A stretch of 64,000 nt of DNA, taken from contig NZ_CP133771.1 of the NCBI RefSeq assembly GCF_031348265.1, forward strand, positions 8,246,001-8,310,000. The letters run 5' to 3'. Below the pieces are notes generated by a model. The model was not told where the DNA came from. It did no database searches and worked only from the letters and a program-made list of their open reading frames with translations. This document shows, in pieces, positions 51,188-58,313 of the stretch; within the stretch, counting starts at the first letter, position 1; every line of letters begins with the position of its first letter. The translations under genes were made by a program, and so were the position numbers. This stretch comes from Streptomyces collinus (GTDB taxonomy: Bacteria > Actinomycetota > Actinomycetes > Streptomycetales > Streptomycetaceae).

Positions 51188-53335
51188 CTACCCGAGGGCC
51201 CTGATCAGCAACAGGGCGATGTCGTCCAGCCGTTCCTCCCCGTCCGCGCGCTGCCGCTGCTGATGGACGAGGCTGTCGGCCAGCTCGTCCAGCGGCTGGT
51301 CCCCGGCATCGCCCAGCCTCCGGCCCAGATCCGCGAGCTCCTCCTCGAAGTCCGTGCCCGGGGATTCGACCAGCCCGTCGGTGTAGAGGACGAGAAGCGA
51401 ACCGGGAGCCAGAGCGACCTCCGTCGTCGGGTACACCGCAGAGGCGTCGATGCCCAGCAGCGGCCCGCCCGCCAGGTCGAGGACGCGCACCTTTCCGTCC
51501 GGACGCCTCAGCAGCGGCGGGGGATGGCCCGCCCGGGACATCATGGCCCGCCCGTGCTCCGGGTCGAGCCGCAGGTACAGGCAGCTGGCGAACAGGTCGG
51601 ACCCCAGGTCGAGCAGCAGCCGGTTGGTGCTCCGCATGACCTCCTCGGGCGCCTGTCCCACGGTCGTGTAAGCGCGCACCGCGGTGCGGACCTGCCCCAT
51701 CAGCCCGGCCGCCGTCACGTTGTGGCCCTGGACGTCGCCGATCACGGCCGCCGCCGTTCCCTGAGTGCCGACCAGGTCGTAGAAGTCCCCGCCGATGTCC
51801 ATGCCCTGAGTGGCCGGCACATAGCGGCCGACCGCCTCGATGCCGGGCAGCGACGGCAGCGAGTGCGGCAGCAGCGCCTCCTGGAGGCCGTGCGCGAGCC
51901 GGTACTTGGCGTCGTAGAGCAGCGCCCGCTCCAGCGCCTGGGCGATCAGCCCGGCCATGCTGGTCATCACCGCCCGCTCCTCCGTAGGGAACGGGTGCGG
52001 TTCGGAGTAGGAGAGCACGCAGGTCCCCACCGGGCGGCCCTGGGCGATCAGGGGGAGATAGGCCCAGGCCGCGAACCCGTCGGGGGTCGCGAGCCGCGCC
52101 GGGTACAGGCGCTCCAGCTGCTCCTGCGACTCGAAGAAGGCGGGCACGCCCGTCCGCAGCACCTGGGTGCCGGGTGTCGACTCCGTCAGGGGCATCCCGT
52201 CGAACCGCTCCACCAGGTGCGGGTCCCGGTATCCGCGATGCCCGAGCACCCGCAGCCGGTTCGCCCGCGAGCCCAGCACGACCAGGGCCTGACTGCCCAC
52301 GGCCGGGGCGATCTCGTCCGCGACCAGCTGCACCACGTCCTGCACCCCCACCGCCTCGGTGAGCGCCCCGGCCAGGTCCAGCACCTGCGAGATGGTGACG
52401 AGCCGGGAGGGCGCCCCGTCGGGCGGCGGTGCGGTCCGGTTCATCCGCGACACGGCCCTGGACCTGGTGATGCGCACGCTCAGGCCCGTCGTGCTCGGGT
52501 ACAGCCGGAACGACAGCCACTCGCCGGGCGGGCGCAGCGCCACGAACGACGTGACCTGCTGACTGAGTAGCGCGGCCCGGTAACGGTCCTCGTACACCGG
52601 GTCGTTGAGCCATGGCACCGACGCCCACAGCTGGGTGCCGAGCAGCCTGCTGACCGGGACGTTCAGCAGCTCACCCGCCGCCGCGTTGACGAAGCCGACG
52701 CGTCCGTGCAGGTCCAGTGAGACCAGGCCATACGGCAGCCGGCTCACCATCCGGGCCGCCTCGACCGTGCCCAGCGTGCCGGCAAGCCCGCTCACCAGGG
52801 GCGAGGCCAGCATGTCGGTCTCGGGGTGCGGCGGGATGCTGTGCGCGGCGGCCCGCTCCAGCCGGACCGCCAGCCGGCCGCAGGCCGCGGTCAGGTGCTT
52901 GCGCTCGTGGTCGGACATCTCCGCCGGATGGGCGCCCGGCCAGGTCACGAAGACCGCGCCGTACACGGTGGACTCGGTGGCGACCGGCACCGCGGCCAGG
53001 GCGAACGGGTAGGGCAGCACCACGGCGATCCGCGGATAGTGGCGGGCCATCTCCTCCTCGCCGCCGACCCACACCAGCCGCCGCTCGCGCGCCGCGTCGG
53101 CGACCGGGATCGACGCGCTCAGGCCCACCCGTTCCCAGGGCGCCGCGAACGCCCGGGGCAGCCCGGCCATCACCGCCATCTCCAGCACCGGCTGATCCGG
53201 TGCCATCAGGTACACCGCGCCGGAGTGGGCGTGCACCTCGTCCATCATTGAGGCCAGCGCCAGGGAGAGCAGGGGCCGGCCGACCGGCGTCCTGGCGGAT
53301 GCGGGCGCCTGCGCGGAGTACTGCCCGTCGGACAC
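51188..53335 (-). CDS. GAF/PAS/GAF SpoIIE-type PP2C phosphatase
   Basis: A 715-residue phosphatase. An N-terminal GAF domain (about 25-175) is followed by a PAS domain (about 200-300), a second GAF (about 320-465) and a C-terminal SpoIIE domain (GGDFYDLVGTQG, IGDVQGHNVTAAG, LYTDGLVESPG, LDDIALLLIRALG). No HATPase domain follows, unlike the other two SpoIIE proteins of the window. The GTG at 53335 follows GAGGAGG by eight bases. Expected role: signal-responsive dephosphorylation of an anti-sigma antagonist. Signal and partner unknown. Confidence 0.92.
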   Translation of the reverse strand: MSDGQYSAQAPASARTPVGRPLLSLALASMMDEVHAHSGAVYLMAPDQPVLEMAVMAGLPRAFAAPWERVGLSASIPVADAARERRLVWVGGEEEMARHYPRIAVVLPYPFALAAVPVATESTVYGAVFVTWPGAHPAEMSDHERKHLTAACGRLAVRLERAAAHSIPPHPETDMLASPLVSGLAGTLGTVEAARMVSRLPYGLVSLDLHGRVGFVNAAAGELLNVPVSRLLGTQLWASVPWLNDPVYEDRYRAALLSQQVTSFVALRPPGEWLSFRLYPSTTGLSVRITRSRAVSRMNRTAPPPDGAPSRLVTISQVLDLAGALTEAVGVQDVVQLVADEIAPAVGSQALVVLGSRANRLRVLGHRGYRDPHLVERFDGMPLTESTPGTQVLRTGVPAFFESQEQLERLYPARLATPDGFAAWAYLPLIAQGRPVGTCVLSYSEPHPFPTEERAVMTSMAGLIAQALERALLYDAKYRLAHGLQEALLPHSLPSLPGIEAVGRYVPATQGMDIGGDFYDLVGTQGTAAAVIGDVQGHNVTAAGLMGQVRTAVRAYTTVGQAPEEVMRSTNRLLLDLGSDLFASCLYLRLDPEHGRAMMSRAGHPPPLLRRPDGKVRVLDLAGGPLLGIDASAVYPTTEVALAPGSLLVLYTDGLVESPGTDFEEELADLGRRLGDAGDQPLDELADSLVHQQRQRADGEERLDDIALLLIRALG

Positions 53336-53661
53336 GCCGACCACCTCCTCGCACGGCCGCGCGACCGGGTCCAGGAACAAATCTCCCCCCTGGCGGCCCG
53401 TCCCGCACGACGAGCGGCTCCGGAACCGCCCCGGTTACCGTCGGTCACATGTGCTCCGGCCCCGTCGGGGGCACGTGCCTACCCCCACCGCTCCGACCCA
53501 TGCCCCCGTAGTCGAAGCGTGGTCGGGCGTACGGGCGCTGGGCGTGCGCCCCCGCGCACCCTGATGGCCGGTTCTCCGCGCCCACGCAGGGTCACGGTCG
53601 CGAACAATGGGGCACACGCTCAATACGACGAGGGGGCGTACGGCGAGCGGAGGGGGTGGCA
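53336..53661. other. Divergent intergenic region, SpoIIE gene and amfR
   Basis: A 326-base stretch with no supported ORF. It should carry the promoters of the phosphatase (minus) and amfR (plus). I recognise no clear operator. Confidence 0.5.
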
Positions 53662-54270
53662 GTGATCCGGGTGCTTCTGGTGCACGACGAGTGTCTGGTG
53701 AGGTCGGTGCTGGCGGAGTGGCTGCGGCAGGAGTCCGACCTGGCGGTGCACGACACGTCGTGGCGCGGCGCGCCGGGCATGATGCGGTCGGTTCGGCCGG
53801 ATGTGTGCGCGGCGGACCTGGAGTGCGCGGACTCCTACGGCATCCCTCCGCTGGGCGAGCTGTGCCGGCCGGGGCCGGACCGGGTGCGCCCGCGATTACT
53901 CGTGCTCGCCACCGCGAACCGGCCGGGCCTGCTGAAGCGGGCGGCCGAGGCGGGGGCGCTCGGCTACGTCGACAAGGAGGGATCCCCGCAGAATCTGCTG
54001 CGCGGGATCCGTCGCATCGCCGAGGGGGAACGTTTCGTCAACGACTCGCTGGGCTTCGGCTTCCTCAAGGCGGCCGAGATGCCGCTGACCCGCAGAGAAC
54101 TGAGTGTGTTATCCCTCGCGGCCGAGGGTGCCTCCATCGCGGAGATCGCCGGGAGCCTGCACCTGTCCCACGGGACGGTGCGCAACTACATGGCGGCCAT
54201 CACCCGCAAGACCGGGGCCCGCAACCGCATCGACGCGATACGCATCTCGCAGGGCCAGGGCTGGCTCTGA
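53662..54270 (+). CDS. amfR: NarL/LuxR-type response regulator of the lanthipeptide cluster (AmfR/RamR-like)
   Basis: A 202-residue response regulator. The receiver domain starts IRVLLVHDECLVRSVLAEWL with the acidic pair Asp9-Glu10 and probable phosphoacceptor Asp52 (AADLECADS), and has VDKEG. The C-terminal LuxR helix-turn-helix is MPLTRRELSVLSLAAEG, then IAEIAGSLHLSHGTVRNYM. The GTG at 53662 is favoured over 53656 because GGAGG is eight bases upstream. Two TTA codons are in frame, 53896-53898 and 54109-54111, so translation should need bldA tRNA. The last 162 bases overlap the converging ABC gene. Position next to amfTSBA suggests it activates that operon, as in S. griseus. Confidence 0.88.
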   Translation: MIRVLLVHDECLVRSVLAEWLRQESDLAVHDTSWRGAPGMMRSVRPDVCAADLECADSYGIPPLGELCRPGPDRVRPRLLVLATANRPGLLKRAAEAGALGYVDKEGSPQNLLRGIRRIAEGERFVNDSLGFGFLKAAEMPLTRRELSVLSLAAEGASIAEIAGSLHLSHGTVRNYMAAITRKTGARNRIDAIRISQGQGWL

Positions 54271-56193
54271 CCCCCGCCGGCCCGGTGCGGGGGCCCAGCT
54301 CCCGACGAGGTCCCGGTACAGCGCGCAGGACCGCATCAGCTCCTCGTGGGTGCCGTACGCGGTGCTCCGGCCGTCCATCACCAGGACACGGCCGGCGCGG
54401 CGGGCCGAGCTGATGCGGTGGGCGACGACGACCAGGGTCCCGCCCGGCCGCGCGGCGAACGCCCGCTCCGCGCGCTCCTCCGTCCCGGGGTCCAGATGGC
54501 AGGTCGCCTCGTCCAGCAGAGCGAGCGGGGCGTGCGACAGCCAGGCCCGGGCCAGGGCGACGAGCTGCCGTTCGCCGGCCGACAGCGCCGTGGGATCGAC
54601 CCGGGCGCCGAGCCCGCCGAGCCGGCCGGCCAGCGGGGTGAGGCCGACCGCATCGGCCGCGGCCAGCAGCTCCTCCTCGGGCACCGGGTCCGGGCGCAGG
54701 TACCCGAGGTTCTCGGCCAGGGTGCCGCCGAACACGTATGCCTCCTGCGGGATGAGCACCCGCTCTGCGGCGGCCTCCGGGCCCGGCACGGGGTGCCCGC
54801 CCACCCGGACGGTGCCGCGCGAGGGCGTGAGCAGCCCCGCCACGAGCGCGGTGAGGGTGGATTTGCCGGCGCCGCTGGGACCGACGACGGCCAGGTGCGC
54901 GCCGCGCGGCAGGGCGAGGTCGAGATCCTGGAGGACGGGGGCGCTGGCGGGGCCGTAGGCGAAGGTTACGGAGGCGAGGGAGAAGGCGGGGGGTGTCTCT
55001 TCGCCGGGTCCGTTCCGCTCGGGGCGGGGGAGCGGGTCGTCGTCGACGTCGGTGGTGTTCGCGGTTGCGTGTGGCGCGGTGCCGTCGGCGGGGACGGACT
55101 CCGTGGGGTGGGGGCCCGGGGCCGTCCCCGGTGTTTCGGCGTCGGTGGTGGCCGTGGGGCGGGCCGTCGTGGATGGGCGGGGTGTGCCGCCCTCGGGGTC
55201 TGCCTTCGGGAGGGGGCTGCCCGGGGCCGTCCGAGGCGCGTCGTCGTCTGCCGTGTCGGACGACCGGGTCAGCCTGCGCAGGACCACCGTCAGCCGGGAG
55301 CCGCTCGTGCCCAGGCCGTGGATCAGGTTGCGCAGGGCCGGGAGCAGGGACTGGGTGACGTAGGCGAGGGCGCCGACCAGGGCGCCGGCGGTGACGCCGC
55401 GGGACAGGAGCCAGGGGGCGGCGGCGAGGAGCAGGACGATCGGGAGCTGGCCGCCGATCGTCAGGGACACCACGCGCAGCACGCCCCAGTGGGCCAGGGC
55501 GCGAGCCGCGCGCAGTTCGGCCTCGACCCGCTCCCCGGTGCCGGCGGCGATGTGCGCCTCCGCGCCCGTCGCGGTGATGTCCCGCAGGCCCGGGCAGACG
55601 GTGCCGAGGTCACCGGCGAGGGCCTCGTCGGCGAGGAGGAACGTCTCCTGGCGCCGGGCGAGCGGCCGCAGCGTCGCGGCGAACAGCGCCACGCCGACGG
55701 CCAGGGGCGGTCCCACGACCAGCAGAAGTGGCGGGGCGAGGGTGAACAGACCTGCCAGGGCACCGACGGCGGTGACCACGAAGGAGCGGGAGACCATGAC
55801 CAGTCCGGCGAAGGTGTCCCGGGCGATCTCCACCTGCTGGGTGAGCCCGGACAGGGAACCCCCGTCACCGGTCCGCACCCCGCGCGCGACCACGCGTTCC
55901 ACGAGCCGGTCCCGGAGCGGTTCGACCAGTGCGGCGACGGCGGCGTAGACGCGGGCGGTCCCGTACGCGCCGAGCAGGACACCGATCCCGGTCAGCGCCA
56001 GCCAGACCAGTCCGACGTCCGCCCGCCCGCGCAGGAAGCCGTCGTCCAGGGCGCGGGCGGGCCCGTACCCGATGAGGAAGGTCTGCCCGGTCTCCAGGAC
56101 GGACCAGGCGGTGAGCCGCGCCAGGACCCGCCGGCGGGCCAGCAGGAAGCGCAGGCCCCGGGCGGGGAGGGCGTCGGGGGACCGGGCCGTCAC
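54109..56193 (-). CDS. amfA: ABC transporter, permease-ATPase fusion of the lanthipeptide cluster (AmfA-like)
   Basis: A 694-residue half-transporter. Six membrane helices (to about residue 310), then an unusual 100-residue Pro/Thr/Asp-rich linker (about 315-415), then an ATPase with Walker A GPSGAGKST, signature LSAGERQL and Walker B LALLDEAT. It forms a pair with the upstream ABC protein to export the modified amfS peptide. The normal end would be near GSWAPAPGRRG; the frame then runs 162 bases into the 3' end of amfR, adding about 50 residues. Its TAA stop (54109-54111) is the complement of an amfR TTA codon. ATGA overlap with the upstream gene. Confidence 0.88.
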   Translation of the reverse strand: MTARSPDALPARGLRFLLARRRVLARLTAWSVLETGQTFLIGYGPARALDDGFLRGRADVGLVWLALTGIGVLLGAYGTARVYAAVAALVEPLRDRLVERVVARGVRTGDGGSLSGLTQQVEIARDTFAGLVMVSRSFVVTAVGALAGLFTLAPPLLLVVGPPLAVGVALFAATLRPLARRQETFLLADEALAGDLGTVCPGLRDITATGAEAHIAAGTGERVEAELRAARALAHWGVLRVVSLTIGGQLPIVLLLAAAPWLLSRGVTAGALVGALAYVTQSLLPALRNLIHGLGTSGSRLTVVLRRLTRSSDTADDDAPRTAPGSPLPKADPEGGTPRPSTTARPTATTDAETPGTAPGPHPTESVPADGTAPHATANTTDVDDDPLPRPERNGPGEETPPAFSLASVTFAYGPASAPVLQDLDLALPRGAHLAVVGPSGAGKSTLTALVAGLLTPSRGTVRVGGHPVPGPEAAAERVLIPQEAYVFGGTLAENLGYLRPDPVPEEELLAAADAVGLTPLAGRLGGLGARVDPTALSAGERQLVALARAWLSHAPLALLDEATCHLDPGTEERAERAFAARPGGTLVVVAHRISSARRAGRVLVMDGRSTAYGTHEELMRSCALYRDLVGSWAPAPGRRGSEPALALRDAYRVDAVAGPGLAGDGRHVVAHRPVGQVQAPGDLRDGGTLGREG

Positions 56194-58031
56194 GGAGCCG
56201 TCCCGTCCCCGGCGGCCGCTGCGGGCCGTATCCGTCCGCTCATGCCGTCATGTCCCTCTCCGTTCCCGCCCCGGGTGTCCGAAACCGGTGGCACGTCGCT
56301 GTCGCCCGTGTCCGCGGGCCCGGCCCCCTCCCCGAACACCGCGCGGTACTCCGCGAGCCGCCACAGCTCCTCGTGCCGCCCCACCGCCCGCACCCGCCCC
56401 CCGTCCAGCCACGCCACGGCATCGGCGCACGCGGCCGTGGCGCCGCGGTGGGCGACCAGCAGCCGGGTGGTGCCCGGGCCGTCGCCGAACAGCGCGTCGG
56501 TGATGTGCCGTTCGGTGACCGTGTCGAGGCTGGAGAGGGCGTCGTCGAGGATCAGCAGGCGGCCGCCGTGCGCGAACGCCCGGGCGAGACCGAGCCGTTG
56601 GGCCTCGCCGCCGGAGCGCGGGGCGTCGGCGACGGCCGTGTCGTAGCCGTCCGGGAGGCGGCGGACGAAGTCGTCCGCGAGGGCCGTGCGGGCCGCCTCG
56701 CGGATCCGGCCGGGGGAGGGGGACGGCAGACCTAGGCCGAGCGCCTGCCCGATCGTGCCGCCGAGGAGGGCGGGACGGGCGAAGGCGTAGCCGACGGCGC
56801 CGCGCAGGTCGTCGTGCGGCAGCTCGCGCAGCGGAACACCGTCGAGGAGTACGTCCCCCGCGTCCGGGTCGGCCAGCCGTCCGGCCAGCGCGGCCAGCAG
56901 CGACTTGCCCGACCCGGACCGGCCGACCACGGCCAGGGTCGTGCCGCCCGGGACGTCGAGGTCCACCCCGTCGAGCACGGTGCGTCCGCCGCGCCGGGCC
57001 GTCACCCCGCGCAGTTCCAGCCGCCCGGGGCCGTCGGGCAGCCGGCGGGCGCCGAACGCGGTGGTGGGCTCGGCCTCGACCTCGCCGAGGCGCCGGGCCG
57101 CGGCCCGGGCCCGGGCCAGGCCCGCGAGCCGGCCGACCAGCACGCCGACGCCCGTGGCGAGCACCGCGTACCGGGAGGACGCGAGCACCTCGCCCACCGA
57201 GAACCGGCCCCGGGTGAGCAGCACACCGGCCACGGCGACGACGGCGAGTTGCAGCAGCGGCGCCACGGCGACCGCCCGGGCCGCGGCCCGCCCCTGCACC
57301 CGCCACATGCGGTGCCCGGCCCGGGACAGATCGGGCAGCGGCCGCAGCACCCGGGCCGTCTCCCGGTCCTCCGTGCCGGCCGCGCGCACGGTGCGGACGC
57401 CCTCGACGGCCTCCGCCAGCGCGGCAGCGATCCGGCCCTGGGCCCGCTGGTAGCGCGAGGCGCTCTCGGAGGTGTCCCTTGAGACGGCGCGCAGGAGAAG
57501 GGCCAGCACGGGCGCCCCGGCGAGGAACACGGCCGCGAGCCACCAGTCGATCAGACCCAGGGCGACCACCCCGCCGACGGGACCGGCGAGCGCGGCGACC
57601 AGCGCCGCACGGGCCGCAGGAGTGGTCCCCGCCTCGGCGGCGTTGCCGACCAGCCGCGCGACGAGGTCACCGGAGCCGAAGCGGTCGGCGGCGCGCGGGC
57701 CGGCGCCGAGCACATGCCCGGTCAGCCGGCGGCGCAGCCATGCGGTGGTGCGGGCGTCGACGGTGCCGGTGAGGACGGTCTGGACGGCGTCGAGCAGACC
57801 GAGCAGCAGGACGAGGCCGGCGCAGCACAGCACCCAGCGGGTCGCCGGAGCGTGCGCCAGCAGCAGATCGAGGGCCCGGCCCAGCGCGGCCGGGAGCAGC
57901 AGTCCGGCACCCGTCGCCGCGATGCTCACCAGGCACAGCGCCGCACAGCGGGAGCCGCTGTACCGGGTGGCCGTGCGCAGCAGCGTGCGAGCGTGTCCGG
58001 CCGCCGGGTCGTCGTCGGCACGGGAGGTCAT
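56190..58031 (-). CDS. amfB: ABC transporter, permease-ATPase fusion of the lanthipeptide cluster (AmfB-like)
   Basis: A 613-residue half-transporter with six membrane helices and an ATPase (Walker A GRSGSGKSL, signature RSGGEAQR, Walker B LLILDDAL). The catalytic Glu after Walker B is Asp (LDDAL), so this site may hydrolyse ATP poorly and the partner site may do most of the work. It lies downstream of amfS after a strong hairpin and overlaps the next ABC gene by ATGA. Assignment of B and A follows the S. griseus gene order and is tentative. Confidence 0.87.
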   Translation of the reverse strand: MTSRADDDPAAGHARTLLRTATRYSGSRCAALCLVSIAATGAGLLLPAALGRALDLLLAHAPATRWVLCCAGLVLLLGLLDAVQTVLTGTVDARTTAWLRRRLTGHVLGAGPRAADRFGSGDLVARLVGNAAEAGTTPAARAALVAALAGPVGGVVALGLIDWWLAAVFLAGAPVLALLLRAVSRDTSESASRYQRAQGRIAAALAEAVEGVRTVRAAGTEDRETARVLRPLPDLSRAGHRMWRVQGRAAARAVAVAPLLQLAVVAVAGVLLTRGRFSVGEVLASSRYAVLATGVGVLVGRLAGLARARAAARRLGEVEAEPTTAFGARRLPDGPGRLELRGVTARRGGRTVLDGVDLDVPGGTTLAVVGRSGSGKSLLAALAGRLADPDAGDVLLDGVPLRELPHDDLRGAVGYAFARPALLGGTIGQALGLGLPSPSPGRIREAARTALADDFVRRLPDGYDTAVADAPRSGGEAQRLGLARAFAHGGRLLILDDALSSLDTVTERHITDALFGDGPGTTRLLVAHRGATAACADAVAWLDGGRVRAVGRHEELWRLAEYRAVFGEGAGPADTGDSDVPPVSDTRGGNGEGHDGMSGRIRPAAAAGDGTAP

Positions 58032-58058
58032 ACGGGCCTTTCCGGGACGGGAAGGACC

Positions 58059-58095
58059 CCGGGCGGCCCCTCCTCGAAGGGAGGGAGCCGCCCGG
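58059..58095 (-). terminator. Stem-loop between amfS and the exporter genes
   Basis: CCGGGCGGCCCCTCC (58059-58073) pairs with 58080-58095, a 15-bp stem with one bulged A and a six-base loop. It lies 17 bases after the amfS stop and 27 bases before amfB. Probably a partial terminator that yields more amfS than transporter mRNA. Confidence 0.8.
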
Positions 58096-58112
58096 AGCGA
58101 GCAGACCGTCGG

Positions 58113-58229
58113 TCAGAGACAGAGCAGAACGCTCGCGGCGCTGATGCAGGAGAGCAGGCTCACCGTGCTGTTGCCGCCGCCGTCCGTGCGCTCTTCGGTC
58201 TCGATGGTCTGCAGGTCGAGAAGTGCCAT
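58113..58229 (-). CDS. amfS: Class III lanthipeptide precursor, AmfS/SapB type
   Basis: A 38-residue precursor too short for usual gene calling. The leader begins MALLDLQTIETEE, with the LLDLQ motif recognised by class III synthetases. The core holds two SxxSxxxC units, STVSLLSC and SAASVLLC, the pattern converted to lanthionine or labionin rings. GGAAGGA lies six bases before the ATG. The synthetase gene precedes it by 84 bases and two ABC genes follow. In S. griseus the equivalent AmfS and in S. coelicolor SapB act as surfactants that help aerial hyphae rise. Confidence 0.95.
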   Translation of the reverse strand: MALLDLQTIETEERTDGGGNSTVSLLSCISAASVLLCL

Positions 58230-58313
58230 GGTGTGTCCTTCCATTGGGTGTCCGTCCGTGGTCATCCGTGGGGACGGGGTTGGGTCACGACTCCGCGGGA
58301 TCGCGGAACCGCG

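Noticed and set aside
49104..52628. A 1174-codon minus-strand open frame over the protease and SpoIIE gene
   Set aside because: It is a chance frame over two well-supported genes and a terminator.
54990..55363. Plus-strand frames over the AmfA linker
   Set aside because: The minus-strand frame joins a permease to an ATPase continuously; the plus-strand ones have no domains.
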